Of a stretch of DNA of 64,000 nt, positions 1-10,186 are shown piece after piece (position 1 is the stretch's first letter; every line of letters starts with the position of its first letter). Where the stretch lies: the NCBI GenBank assembly GCA_020639195.1, contig JACKHB010000003.1, forward strand, positions 310,001-374,000. The letters are read 5' to 3'. This DNA comes from Phycisphaeraceae bacterium. Lineage in GTDB: Bacteria > Planctomycetota > Phycisphaerae > Phycisphaerales > UBA1924. Below the pieces are notes generated by a model that had not been told where the DNA came from, did not search any database, and worked only from the letters and a program-made list of their open reading frames with translations. The position numbers and the translations under genes are program-made.

Positions 1-1
1 C

Positions 2-1141
2 TACTGGGAGAACGCTGAATGGGCCGTCCACATTGGGATCGGCGGCACGAAGATCCAGGTGCGCAGCCTGCCGTATGGGTGGATCTGGTTCATTCCATTG
101 GGCCCGACGCGGACCAGCGTGGGCCTCGTGTGCCCCTCTGAGTACTACAAGCAGCGGGGATTGTCGTCCTCGGAGCTCTATCACGCGGCGCTGAAGGAGC
201 AGCCGCAGATCGCCCACCTGCTGCGCAACGCGACCGCCCGTGGCGACGTCGAGACGACCAAGGACTGGTCACATCTGTCCGAGCGGCTGGTGGGGGAGAA
301 CTGGTTCCTGATTGGCGAGGCGTGCGGGTTTGCGGATCCAATCCTCTCGGCGGGCATGACGCTCGCGCACCAGTCGGCCCGGCACGCGGCCTACACGATT
401 CTGGAGTTGGACCGTGGCGAACTCGATGCTGCGTGGCTGCGGTCCTGGTACAACGAGCGGAACCGTCTGAACATTGGGCAGCACATCCGATTCGCACAGT
501 TTTGGTACGCGTCCAACGGGTGCTTCAAGGACCTCAAGGAGAACTGCCGCAAGATCGCCGACGAAGCGGGGATGAGCCTCTCGCCCAAGGAGGCGTGGGA
601 GTGGCTGGCACGAGGCGGATTCAGCGCCGACAACATCGGCTTGGCCCGGGCCGGCTCGTTCAATGTGGCCGGTTCGAAGCGCATGGTCGAGCACTTCTTC
701 GGACAGGCGCTCACGTACTCGCTGGAGGACTACAACCGATTCGAGTTGAATCTCCAGGGCGCGAAGGCAGGATTCGCGGGGTCGCTGATCAAGGGTCGCA
801 TCAAGAAGGTTCCGTGCTATCGACGTGACGGGAGGATGCTGCCGCGAGCCGCGGACTACGGGATCGTGCTCAGCGCTCTGGAGCGGACCAGCGATGGCCA
901 GGGAATCATGGACTTCATCCGCGGGACCGTGGGAGTCAGGCTGGCGCCCACGGATCGGCAGACGCTGCTTCTGCGGGCGCTGCAGGCCCTCGAAGCGATG
1001 ATTCATGATGGCTGGGTCACGACCGGGTTCGATCCCAGGAGGCCGAAGATCGAACTTCCGCCGGCCGTTACGCCGCTGTTCCGGACCACGGCCGAGGGCG
1101 AACAGGCGATGCGCGAGAAGAAATCGAGTCAAGCGGGCTGA
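2..1141 (+). CDS. FAD-dependent halogenase-like oxidoreductase, 5' truncated by window edge
   Basis: The reading frame is already open at base 2, so the N-terminal FAD-binding Rossmann part lies outside the window. The visible 379 residues match the middle and C-terminal part of flavin-dependent halogenases and geranylgeranyl-reductase-like monooxygenases. An aromatic substrate-domain strand (YGWIWFIPLGPTRTSVGLV) is followed by the second flavin-contact segment GEACGFADPILSAGMTLAHQ, which in this family packs on the isoalloxazine ring. A helical C-terminal extension follows. The catalytic Lys and the WxWxIP motif that separate true halogenases from reductases cannot be checked here, so the substrate and even the halogenase activity are open. 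Codon use and GC resemble the neighbours. The next gene converges on it from the other strand only about 30 bases away. Confidence 0.75.
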   Translation, partial: YWENAEWAVHIGIGGTKIQVRSLPYGWIWFIPLGPTRTSVGLVCPSEYYKQRGLSSSELYHAALKEQPQIAHLLRNATARGDVETTKDWSHLSERLVGENWFLIGEACGFADPILSAGMTLAHQSARHAAYTILELDRGELDAAWLRSWYNERNRLNIGQHIRFAQFWYASNGCFKDLKENCRKIADEAGMSLSPKEAWEWLARGGFSADNIGLARAGSFNVAGSKRMVEHFFGQALTYSLEDYNRFELNLQGAKAGFAGSLIKGRIKKVPCYRRDGRMLPRAADYGIVLSALERTSDGQGIMDFIRGTVGVRLAPTDRQTLLLRALQALEAMIHDGWVTTGFDPRRPKIELPPAVTPLFRTTAEGEQAMREKKSSQAG

Positions 1142-1171
1142 CCCACCGAGCGCCGGAATTCCTTTCCGGGG

Positions 1172-1581
1172 TTAGGACCTGGAGGCGGCGGCGAGCATGG
1201 CGGTCGCCGCGGGGAGCCAGTCGTCCTCGACCCAGCGTTCGCCCAACGGCAGGACGCGGCCGTAGGGCCACCTGGCGAGTTCGAGTTCGCCGATCATCGC
1301 CGCGCTCCGCGTTGGTCGAGTGCACAATGACTGGGATCGGCGAGATGCCGCTCTTAATCAGCCTGCGCACGGCTACGAGTCCATCGCCGGGATCGGTCTC
1401 GGCGAGGTCGTGGTCGAGCGAGATGAGGGCCCAGGTCCTGGCGGGCTCGGCGATCGCGATGCTGAACGCGTCGAGCGTCTGCACTGTCTCGATTGGTTCG
1501 GGCCGTGTGGCGGCGTGCCACGCGGCTCGGAAGCGATCGAGGCGCGCGCGTCGTCGAGGATGAGAACGACGGCGGGCGTCT

Positions 1582-1590
<9 letters not shown>
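1172..1590 (-). pseudogene. cyclic-phosphate processing receiver domain (cPP-Rec) protein, frameshifted
   Basis: Read across at least two frame changes, this encodes a small receiver-like domain. One frame gives VVLILDDARAS, the next gives LDAFSIAIAEPARTWALISLDHDL and VPVIVHSTN-type strands (PVIVHSTN is seen), and a third gives MIGELELARWPYGRVLPLG followed by a stop at 1172. The LDDxR start, the SLDHDL core and the HSxN end are the marks of the cyclic-phosphate processing receiver family, a CheY-like fold suggested to act on RNA 2',3'-cyclic phosphate ends. The start is unsure, since the first in-frame residues overlap the end of pckA. About 135 residues is normal for the family, so the gene is probably whole and the breaks come from sequence errors. 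Function is inferred from motifs only. Confidence 0.55.
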
Positions 1591-3176
<1,586 letters not shown>

Positions 3177-3297
3177 GGTTCGGAACTCCGTGTCAGGCAA
3201 GGCCGCAACGATAGGGAGGGGCGGCGGGTCCGACCATTGACCGGGGGAGCGGGGGGCTCGTATCGTTGGGGCCGCTGGCGGGTCGCCGCCGGTTGAT

Positions 3298-3371
3298 GGT
3301 GGCCGTAGCTCAGTTGGCAGAGCACCTGGTTGTGGTCCAGGACGTCGCGGGTTCGAGTCCCGTCGGTCACC
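3298..3371 (+). tRNA. tRNA-His (GTG anticodon)
   Basis: A full cloverleaf can be drawn: acceptor GTGGCCG (3299-3305) with CGGTCAC (3364-3370), D arm GCTC/GAGC, anticodon arm CCTGG-TTGTGGT-CCAGG with anticodon GTG, and T arm GCGGG-TTCGAGT-CCCGT. Base 3298 (G) can serve as the genome-encoded G-1 that pairs with C73 at 3371, the identity element of histidine tRNA. No CCA is encoded. Confidence 0.95.
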
Positions 3372-3449
3372 CTTCGTTCGGACCGTCCCGGCTGGGGGCG
3401 ATTGGTTGCGGGTCGCGCGCCCGGGCGGGGCGGCTCGCCCGGGGGGACG

Positions 3450-4541
3450 ATGCAGCGATCGTTCCGGCTCGACGGGCTGAGGGTGAGTGTGAGCCGTCCG
3501 CCGGTGTGGCGGACGCGGATGTGGCGCGAGTGGTGCTTCCTGCGCGCGGTGGTGCTGCGGCTGTGGCCCCGGCTGCTGGTGTTCGCGGTCGTGCTGGTCG
3601 TGGGCGCGAACGTGTTTCTGGCCGTGGACACGCAGCGGAAGCACACGATCGCCAGCGCGGTGTTCTACACGTGGTCGCTGGTGTTCGGCGAGCCTCCCGA
3701 GAGCTTTCCGGAGGAGTGGCCTCTGCAGGCGCTGTTCTTCGTCGTGCCCGTGCTGGGGCTGACGGTGATCATCGAGGCGGTGGTCGAACTGGCGTTCATG
3801 GTGCGCGACAGGCGCAAGAACGAGAGGGTATGGTGTCGGATCATGGCGCTGGCGATGCGTGACCACGTGGTGCTGGTGGGGCTGGGTCGCCTGGGGTTCA
3901 GGACATTCCTGCTGCTGCGCCGGCTGGGGATCCAGGTGGCGGTGCTGGAGCGCGATCCGCAGAACCAGTTCCTCGAGGACGTGCGGCGGGACGGATCACC
4001 GCTGTTCATCGGGGATGCGCGCCGGGAGGCGTTTCTCGAGGACGCGAACGTGGCGCAGGCGCGCGCGGTGGTGCTGGCGACGACCGACGATCTGGCGAAC
4101 CTGGAGATGGCGCTGGACGCGCGGAAGCAGAATCCGAAGATCCGCGTGGTGCTGCGGATGTTCGACCAGAACATGGCCGACAAGGTGCGTGACGGCTTCA
4201 ACATCCATCTCGCGATGAGCCAGGCGGCCATCAGCGCGCCGAGCTTTGCGATGGCGGCGCTGGAGCCCTCGATCGTGGGCAGCGCGGTGGTGGGGGAGCG
4301 GCTGATCGTCATGGTGCGGTGGGTGGTGCGAGAGGGCGGGCCGCTGTGCGGCAAGACGGTCGGGGAAGTGAATCGGGAGATGGGAGTGGGGGTGCTGGAG
4401 TTGGCGCGAGCAGAGAGTGAGGCCAGGCTGCTTCCGTCGGGAGAAGTGGGGCTGGAGGCGGGCGATCGGCTGATCGTGCAGGGGGAGTACGAGACGGTGA
4501 CGAAGTTGCGGGGCGTGACGCAGGCGAGCGGGGGGAGCTAG
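3450..4541 (+). CDS. two-TM RCK/TrkA-N domain protein (ion-channel-like)
   Basis: The protein has 363 residues. Two hydrophobic segments (about 41-58 and 93-115) flank a loop, and a cytosolic RCK module follows: a TrkA-N Rossmann domain starting VVLVGLGRLGFR (GxGxxG at 144-149, acidic ERD at the end of strand 2) and a C-terminal TrkA-C domain ending at DRLIVQGEYETVTKL. This is the layout of MthK-like K+ channels, which gate on ligand binding to the RCK ring. The pore loop (TWSLVFGEPPESFP) does not contain the TxGYG selectivity filter, so K+ selectivity is doubtful. I chose ATG 3450 because the frame upstream runs back into tRNA-His. It stands alone on the plus strand. Confidence 0.8.
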   Translation: MQRSFRLDGLRVSVSRPPVWRTRMWREWCFLRAVVLRLWPRLLVFAVVLVVGANVFLAVDTQRKHTIASAVFYTWSLVFGEPPESFPEEWPLQALFFVVPVLGLTVIIEAVVELAFMVRDRRKNERVWCRIMALAMRDHVVLVGLGRLGFRTFLLLRRLGIQVAVLERDPQNQFLEDVRRDGSPLFIGDARREAFLEDANVAQARAVVLATTDDLANLEMALDARKQNPKIRVVLRMFDQNMADKVRDGFNIHLAMSQAAISAPSFAMAALEPSIVGSAVVGERLIVMVRWVVREGGPLCGKTVGEVNREMGVGVLELARAESEARLLPSGEVGLEAGDRLIVQGEYETVTKLRGVTQASGGS

Positions 4542-4777
4542 GGCTCGCCATCTGTCGAGGCTCGCACCGACGAAATGAACGAGTCCTGACCGTGCTCATG
4601 GGCGGAGTGTGCGGCGCGGAGCGGATGCCGTCAACGGTTTGGGGCCGGAGGGAACGCAAATGGACCGCAAGGGAGCGGCCTTGGGCGCACGATCTGTTAA
4701 CTCCGGGTGTCCAGCCGGAGTACTCGCCTTCGGGGAGGGCGATGGGCGGGCCGGTGAAGTGGGGCGATGCGAGCGCT

Positions 4778-5875
4778 TCAGTCGCCGAAGCAGGTGTAGA
4801 TGCAGCGGGCGGCCTGGATCATGGCGTGGTCATGCGGCACGACGCGCTGGCGGCCCGCCGATTCGAGCATCGGTGCATCGGTGAGGCTGCCGCCGCGCCA
4901 GGCGACGAGTCGATTGAATTTCTCCTCGAGGATGAGCCGCATGGCGGCGTCGCCGAAGAGGGTGGAGAGGACGCGGTCGGCGGCGGTGGGAGTGCCGCCT
5001 CGCTGGACGTGGCCGAGGACGACGTAGCGGGACTCGATGCCGGTGCAGCGTTCGATCTCACCGGCGAGCCACTTGGCCACGCCGCCGAGGCGGATGGGAT
5101 CGGGGCTCGAGGGGTCGACGCGTTCGACGATCTTGTCGCGGTCTCGCGGATGGGCGCCCTCGGCGCAGCAGATGATGCTGAATCGCTTGCCGCGGGTCGA
5201 ACGGGCGCGGACGAACTCGCAGACGTTCTCGGTGCCGAACGGGATCTCGGGAAGAAGGATGGCGTCCGAGCCGGAGGCGATGCCGGCCGAGAGGGCGATC
5301 CATCCGGCGTTGCGGCCCATGACCTCGACGACCATGGCGCGATGATGGCTCGCAGCCGTGGTGTGGACGCGGTCGAGGGCGGCCGTTGCGACCTCGACGG
5401 CGGTGAGGTGGCCGAAGGTGAGGTCGGTACCCCAGAGGTCGTTGTCGATCGTCTTGGGGACGCCGACGCAGCGCACGCCTCGTTCGATGAACGGGGCGGC
5501 GCAGGTCATCGTTCCGTCGCCGCCGATGACGACCAGCGCGTCGATGCCGTGCTCTTCGATGTGACGGAGGCACGTCTCGGACATGTCGGAATAGACGGTT
5601 TGGCCCTTCGCGTCGACGCCGGTGGGGTACTTCTTGGGATCCGCCTTGTTGGAAGATCCCAGGATCGTGCCGCCGAGGGTGAGGATGTTGGAGACATCCT
5701 CGTAGCCGAGGGGCCTGACGCGGTTCTCAATGAGCCCGAGGAATCCGTCCTCGATACCCAGAACTTCCATGCCGTGGAAGAGGGCGTGCTTGGTGGCGGC
5801 GCGAATGACGGCGTTGAGACCGGGGCAATCGCCACCGCCGGTGAGCACGCCGATTCGACGCACGCTGCTGGCCAT
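4778..5875 (-). CDS. pfkA: 6-phosphofructokinase (ATP-type residues)
   Basis: Phosphofructokinase phosphorylates fructose 6-phosphate to the 1,6-bisphosphate in glycolysis. The 365 residues begin RIGVLTGGGDCPGLNAVIRA. They carry GGDGT at 118-122, where Gly rather than Asp at the second position fits ATP rather than pyrophosphate as donor. PKTIDND at 140-146 is the catalytic Asp loop and MGRNAGWIAL at 186-195 contacts the sugar phosphate. The subgroup (GGDCPGLN) is the one common in planctomycetes and actinobacteria. ATG 5875 is preceded by GGAAAGGAAACG, a good ribosome binding site. The upstream minus-strand membrane gene ends 37 bases before it and may be co-transcribed. Confidence 0.93.
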   Translation of the reverse strand: MASSVRRIGVLTGGGDCPGLNAVIRAATKHALFHGMEVLGIEDGFLGLIENRVRPLGYEDVSNILTLGGTILGSSNKADPKKYPTGVDAKGQTVYSDMSETCLRHIEEHGIDALVVIGGDGTMTCAAPFIERGVRCVGVPKTIDNDLWGTDLTFGHLTAVEVATAALDRVHTTAASHHRAMVVEVMGRNAGWIALSAGIASGSDAILLPEIPFGTENVCEFVRARSTRGKRFSIICCAEGAHPRDRDKIVERVDPSSPDPIRLGGVAKWLAGEIERCTGIESRYVVLGHVQRGGTPTAADRVLSTLFGDAAMRLILEEKFNRLVAWRGGSLTDAPMLESAGRQRVVPHDHAMIQAARCIYTCFGD

Positions 5876-5912
5876 CTGATCGTTTCCTTTCCGGCGGATG
5901 CTACCCGCGCGG

Positions 5913-6887
5913 TCAGTCGGGTGCGCCGGCGAGAGCGGCGCCGGGTCGCTCGGATTCGGGCGGCGTTGGCGCATGGCGGAAGAAGACGAGGTAGACCACC
6001 GCGCACGCGAAGAGGAACAGCGTCCAGAGCGCGAGCCAGCCGACGGCGTCGCGCACGATGCGGGGCTTTGTCAGCAGGGGCTTGTTGATCGCTGCGACCA
6101 CGCTCAGGGCGGACGTGCGGCCTCGGGCCGGGGCCCGGGGCGCTGGCGGACCGGCGGTAGCGTCGTGCGCAGGATCGGGCTCGGGTTCCTTGGGCGCGTG
6201 CTTTGAGGATGGCGGCGCGGGCGCGAGAGACTCTGTGGCGCGAGCCGGGGCGGGCTTGGCTTTAGGAGATTGCGCCAGGGTGGAATCGTCGTCCACGAGC
6301 GTCTGCGAGGACGGAAGAACATGGGCGGCGTTGGCGTCGTCTTTGATTGGCGACCACTCGAGCGCGCCAGACGGATCGGGTTGCCGTGAGGAGGTCGGGA
6401 CGGGCGCGGCGTGAGTGGGTGATGTGGGGGCGACGGGCTGGCCTTGTCCATCGCTCAGTTCTCCCTCGATCAACTGGTCGGTCAGGCCGGCGAGTTGCTC
6501 ATCGAGGGAGCAGTTGGAGGACGCTGCCGCGTCGGCGGCCGCACGAGCGGCCCGGGGCGATTCGGACGTAGCCGTGGGAGCGGGGGACTTGGGTTCGTCG
6601 AGCAGCGCGTCGATCTGGCCGGACAATTCGGCGATGTGGCCGTCAAGGTCGTCCACGGCGGCCTCGGCCTGGGCCTGGGGGTCGGGCGGCGCGGCGCCGT
6701 CGGTCTCGGGTGCGTCGGCGGGGGGCAATGACACGCCTGGCATGGGGTCGCTCGACTCTTCCATTGCGTTCGAGTGCGAGTCGGGACGATTCAGACTGGA
6801 GCGAGCGGCCTCCGCCTGGCGCACCAGTGATTCGACCTGGGCGTCCAGGTCCTGGTCGTCACTGAGATGTCGCGGAGATTCCGGCAT
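5913..6887 (-). CDS. acidic, Pro/Ala-rich protein with one C-terminal transmembrane helix
   Basis: I do not recognise a family. The 324 residues are mostly low-complexity acidic and Pro/Ser/Ala-rich sequence, with two short helical, leucine-containing stretches around 85-100 and 125-145 (DLDGHIAELSGQIDALL and SLDEQLAGLTDQLI). They end in one hydrophobic helix (WLALWTLFLFACAVVYLVFF) and a short tail, which suggests a tail-anchored inner-membrane protein with a long disordered cytosolic part. The two similar helices (LDxxIAxLxxQIDxLL) could mediate self-association. It lies just upstream of pfkA and divergent from rsmE, with 165 bases between starts. Function unknown. Confidence 0.7.
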   Translation of the reverse strand: MPESPRHLSDDQDLDAQVESLVRQAEAARSSLNRPDSHSNAMEESSDPMPGVSLPPADAPETDGAAPPDPQAQAEAAVDDLDGHIAELSGQIDALLDEPKSPAPTATSESPRAARAAADAAASSNCSLDEQLAGLTDQLIEGELSDGQGQPVAPTSPTHAAPVPTSSRQPDPSGALEWSPIKDDANAAHVLPSSQTLVDDDSTLAQSPKAKPAPARATESLAPAPPSSKHAPKEPEPDPAHDATAGPPAPRAPARGRTSALSVVAAINKPLLTKPRIVRDAVGWLALWTLFLFACAVVYLVFFRHAPTPPESERPGAALAGAPD

Positions 6888-7052
6888 GCGATCCTCGGGC
6901 GGGGGCGTGCGCGCGCACCGCCGCCTGACGCATCATCGACGGAGCGAGGCGTCGACTCAAGCAGCGTTGGGCGAATGGCGGGCCCGAGTTGGGGGTTGGG
7001 ACGGTATTCTCGGGCGCTCTAGCCTTGGGGGGGAACAGCATCGGAGGCGGTC

Positions 7053-7802
7053 ATGCATCGGATCGTGGTCGCGGGCCTGCCGGAAGGGCCGGGCGAAGTG
7101 ATCGAGGTGTCCGGCGAGGAGGCGCACCACGCGGCGCGAGTGCGCCGGCTGGGCCCTGATGACGCGGTTGTGCTGCTGGACCTGCGCGGGGGCACCGCAC
7201 TTGCCCGGGTTCGAGAGGTGACGCGGCTGGACAAGCGGGCGGGCTGGGTGATTCGTCTGGTCGTTGAGTCGGTGGGTGTGGAGGATCGAATCGTCCCGGC
7301 GCTGCGGGTGTATGCCGAGCCGCCCAAGGGGGACGATCTGCTGAGGATGGTGGACCAACTCTCGCAGGTCGGAGCGGCGAGTTGGGGACCGCTGGCGTGC
7401 GAGCGGTCTGAGGTGAATCCCCGAGACGGCAAGCTCGAACGAGCGCATCGGGCCGCGTTGGAGAGCGCCAAGCAATGCAGTCGCGCATGGGGGCTGGAAA
7501 TTGAATCCCGAGTCGGGTTTCGAGAGGCGGTGGAGGCGACCGACGGCGGGGCGGTTGTTGTCGCGCATGCCGGTGGAGCGCCGTATCGCGCGACCGGGCA
7601 CGCCACGATTCGTCTTCTCGTCGGGCCCGTTGGAGATCTGAGCGATGAAGAGCTGGATGCGGCGCGCCGGGCGGGCGTCCAGATCGCGGCTTTCGGCCCG
7701 CTGGTCATGCGGATCGATACCGCGTGTATTGCGGCGAGCGCGATCATCATGGACGCGGAGCGTCGTGAGCGGGAGCGAAACGGAGATGGACTCGGGCGGT
7801 AG
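7053..7802 (+). CDS. rsmE: RsmE-family 16S rRNA m3U1498 methyltransferase
   Basis: RsmE methylates N3 of U1498 in 16S rRNA with S-adenosylmethionine. The 249 residues show the N-terminal PUA-like domain with the family signature EEAHHAARVRRLGPDD (22-37) and the C-terminal SPOUT knot. The knot motifs are altered. The usual GPEGG is GPVGD (191-195), and the usual LGPRILRTETA is FGPLVMRIDTA (214-224). The fold and spacing are kept, so it is placed in the family with confidence, but activity at the normal site is less sure. It starts at ATG 7053 on its own plus-strand unit; the next gene follows after 57 bases. Confidence 0.85.
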   Translation: MHRIVVAGLPEGPGEVIEVSGEEAHHAARVRRLGPDDAVVLLDLRGGTALARVREVTRLDKRAGWVIRLVVESVGVEDRIVPALRVYAEPPKGDDLLRMVDQLSQVGAASWGPLACERSEVNPRDGKLERAHRAALESAKQCSRAWGLEIESRVGFREAVEATDGGAVVVAHAGGAPYRATGHATIRLLVGPVGDLSDEELDAARRAGVQIAAFGPLVMRIDTACIAASAIIMDAERRERERNGDGLGR

Positions 7803-7859
7803 GATGCGGGCATGGACGGGCCGACATCGGCCGGTCGCACCGCGATCAGGGAGAGATTC

Positions 7860-9068
7860 ATGACCCAGCGTTCTGTGTGCGTCGTGCTCGCGGCGGGGCT
7901 CTGTGCGAACGGAGCCATGGGAATCGACGAGGCGCACCGCGATCGGGCCAGGGAGATGTGCTTCAGAGCGATCGAGTTCTTGCGCGCTCAGCAGGATGCC
8001 TCGGGCGGCTGGGCCCACAATCCGCAGGGGCCGAATCTTCCGGCGATCTCCGGGCTGGTCGTGACCGGGATGCTGCTGGACGACAGCATCGATCCATCGG
8101 ACCCCGACGTCGCGGATGGTCTGAGGTACATCCTGACGTTCCGCCAGGCGGACGGCGGGATCTACGACACGATCCTGGCGAGTTACAATACGTCGATCTG
8201 CCTCTCGGCGCTGGCGATCGCGACGCGGGAAGCCGAGGGAGGGGCGGCGCGCGTGGCGATCGGGCCGGCGCAGGAGTTTCTGTACTCGCTGCAGTATTCC
8301 GAGGACGCGCTGGTGTCGGGAGAAGCCAGCCGCGAGACGAAGCGGGTTGATCGCGACCACCCGTTCTACGGGGGCATCGGGTACGGAAGTGGGGGTCGTC
8401 CGGACAACTCGAACCTGAACTTCATGCTGCAGGCATTGCAGGACTCGGGCGTTGCTTCCGATCATCCGTCCGTCCAGCGCGCGCTGGTCTTCCTGCAGCG
8501 GACGCAGATGCTCGATGAGAGCAACGATCTGGCGTACGCCGACGGATCGCACCAGGGCGGGTTCATCTACTCGACGAGCCCCAATGGCGAGCACGCGGGC
8601 GAGGGAGAGAGCAAGGCCGGCACGATCGAAGAAACGCTCGACGACGGCACGAGAGTCAGCCGCCTGCGGGCGTATGGCTCGATGACGTACGCGGGGTTCA
8701 AGAGCTATCTCTACGCGGACCTCAAGCCGAGCGATCCCCGCGTGAGCGCGGCGTACGACTGGATCCGCCGGAACTACACGCTGGCCGAGAACCCCGGCAT
8801 GGGCAGCGACGGGCAGTATTACTACTACGTGACGTTCGCGCGGGCGCTCGATGCGCTCTCAAGGGCCAGCGGAAACGACGCCATCGGCGTGATCGGGCCA
8901 GATGGGTCGCAGGCGGAGCGCGACTGGGCCAACGACCTCGTGGATCAGCTCGCGACGATGCAGAACGCCGACGGCAGCTTCCGCAGCGTGGACTCTCGCT
9001 GGATGGAGGACAATCCGGTGCTGATCACGGCGTACTCGCTGATCGCGCTGCAGCACGCGGCGCACTGA
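7860..9068 (+). CDS. secreted prenyltransferase/squalene-oxidase-repeat (alpha/alpha-toroid) protein
   Basis: The 402-residue protein starts with a signal peptide (SVCVVLAAGLCANGAMG). It then shows repeats of the squalene-cyclase/prenyltransferase type: DASGGWAHNPQGPNLPAISG, QADGGIYDTILASYNTS, NSNLNFMLQAL, GSMTYAGFKSYLYADL and MQNADGSFRSVDSRWMED. These build an alpha/alpha barrel. No DXDD cyclase motif is present, so it is unlikely to cyclise squalene. Many planctomycetes carry such secreted barrels with unknown partners. ATG 7860 follows GGGAGAGATTC and is preferred over an upstream in-frame ATG at 7812 because it places the signal peptide at the N-terminus. It converges with the ACT gene with only two bases between stops. 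Confidence 0.82.
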   Translation: MTQRSVCVVLAAGLCANGAMGIDEAHRDRAREMCFRAIEFLRAQQDASGGWAHNPQGPNLPAISGLVVTGMLLDDSIDPSDPDVADGLRYILTFRQADGGIYDTILASYNTSICLSALAIATREAEGGAARVAIGPAQEFLYSLQYSEDALVSGEASRETKRVDRDHPFYGGIGYGSGGRPDNSNLNFMLQALQDSGVASDHPSVQRALVFLQRTQMLDESNDLAYADGSHQGGFIYSTSPNGEHAGEGESKAGTIEETLDDGTRVSRLRAYGSMTYAGFKSYLYADLKPSDPRVSAAYDWIRRNYTLAENPGMGSDGQYYYYVTFARALDALSRASGNDAIGVIGPDGSQAERDWANDLVDQLATMQNADGSFRSVDSRWMEDNPVLITAYSLIALQHAAH

Positions 9069-9070
9069 GA

Positions 9071-9547
9071 TCACGCCGCGGGAAGATCGGCCTCGCCGAA
9101 GAGGCGGAAGTGCTTTCGCCGCAGGATCTGTCCGGCGAGGACGGGGTCGTCCACGGCCAGCGCGATCGTGGGTGTGCCGTTGGGTCGGAGCATCAGGGGG
9201 TACGCGAAGCGGATGTTCAGCTCCGCGCCCAACAGCGACAGGCACAGCGAGCTGAGCGTGTTGCCCTTGCTGAGTTCGACGATGAGGACCTCGCCCACCG
9301 CGAACGGGAACTTGTGTTCCCTCAGCAGGCGGCGGGCCGTCGGCGTGTCGTTGCTGATCAGTCGGATGATGGCGCAGTCGGACGCCTCGTGGACGTTCAG
9401 GGCGCAGATGTTGGCGTCGGAGCCGTTGAACGCCTCGACGAGGTCGAGCAGGCGTCCGACCTTGTTGTCGAGGAAGACGCTGAATTGCGTCACGGTTGGA
9501 GGCGCGTATCCGTGCAGCGTTTCGGTCGGCGTCGTGCCCTCGTCCAT
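9071..9547 (-). CDS. tandem ACT domain protein
   Basis: The 158 residues hold two ACT-like halves. The first begins VTQFSVFLDNKVGRLLDLVEAF and runs through the DCAIIRLI strand. The second runs from about residue 75 (FPFAVGEVLIVEL) through the FAYPLML and TIALAVDD strands. Stand-alone ACT pairs bind amino acids and regulate metabolic enzymes or transport. No catalytic domain is attached, so this is a sensor or regulatory subunit by inference. ATG 9547 has GGTGGAGACAACG upstream and is preferred over ATG 9568. It is the last gene after iscS-iscU-iscA, 220 bases downstream of iscA, so joint transcription is possible but not shown. Confidence 0.78.
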   Translation of the reverse strand: MDEGTTPTETLHGYAPPTVTQFSVFLDNKVGRLLDLVEAFNGSDANICALNVHEASDCAIIRLISNDTPTARRLLREHKFPFAVGEVLIVELSKGNTLSSLCLSLLGAELNIRFAYPLMLRPNGTPTIALAVDDPVLAGQILRRKHFRLFGEADLPAA

Positions 9548-9767
9548 CGTTGTCTCCACCCCGCGCAAGGGCGGGCCCGACGAGCCCCAGAGATCGACAC
9601 CCGGCGCGAGCGCAAAGCACCAACCTCACCGACAGACGGCCGGTGTGCCCGATGGCCCGAGAATACCACGCCGGGGCGCGGATGATCAAGGGAATCGGCC
9701 GGCCCGGGTCCGTGGGGAGTGGGGTCAGACTCGAGGAGCTGGCCCGACGGGCCCTTCCGCGGGTGGA

Positions 9768-10115
9768 TCAGGCGGAGAATGACGCCCCGCAGCCGCAGGA
9801 GCTGGTGGCATTGGGGTTCTCGAACACGAATCCGCGACCCATGATCTCATCTCGGAAGCCGACGGTGGTGCCGCCGAGGTAGAGCAGGCTCTTGGGATCG
9901 CAGATCACCTTGATGCCGTGCTGCTCAAAGACCTCGTCGGTCTCACGCTGGGATTCGGTGAGGTCGAGCACATACGAGAAGCCGGAGCACCCACCACCCT
10001 TAACCCCCACGCGCAGGCGCACCTTGTCGGCGTCGAGCTCCTGTTCCTGGATGATCTTGTGGATTTCCTTCGCCGCCTGCTCGCTCAGGATGACGCCGGT
10101 CGTTGCTGTGGACAT
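9768..10115 (-). CDS. iscA: HesB/IscA/ErpA-type iron-sulfur carrier
   Basis: A-type carriers receive clusters from the IscU scaffold and pass them to apo-enzymes. The 115 residues have the three conserved cysteines in GGGCSGFSYVLDL and SSCGCGASFSA, and normal family length. ATG 10115 follows AGGGAGTCCGAG; the frame is open much further upstream but that overlaps iscU. It is the third gene of an iscS-iscU-iscA set. Whether it is IscA or ErpA cannot be decided from sequence alone. Confidence 0.9.
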   Translation of the reverse strand: MSTATTGVILSEQAAKEIHKIIQEQELDADKVRLRVGVKGGGCSGFSYVLDLTESQRETDEVFEQHGIKVICDPKSLLYLGGTTVGFRDEIMGRGFVFENPNATSSCGCGASFSA

Positions 10116-10186
10116 CTCGGACTCCCTGCCGGCCATTCTCCGCCGGCCGCTGATTCTACGTCCTTCGGCCAGAATCGGTTCGGGAT

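Noticed and set aside
1153..1169. CCGGAA/TTCCGG hairpin between the first two convergent genes
   Set aside because: A 6-bp stem with no T-run on either strand; too weak to call a terminator.
4592..6088. Long plus-strand open frame opposite pfkA
   Set aside because: It is antisense to a clear enzyme gene and has no domain. High GC at third positions leaves complementary frames open.
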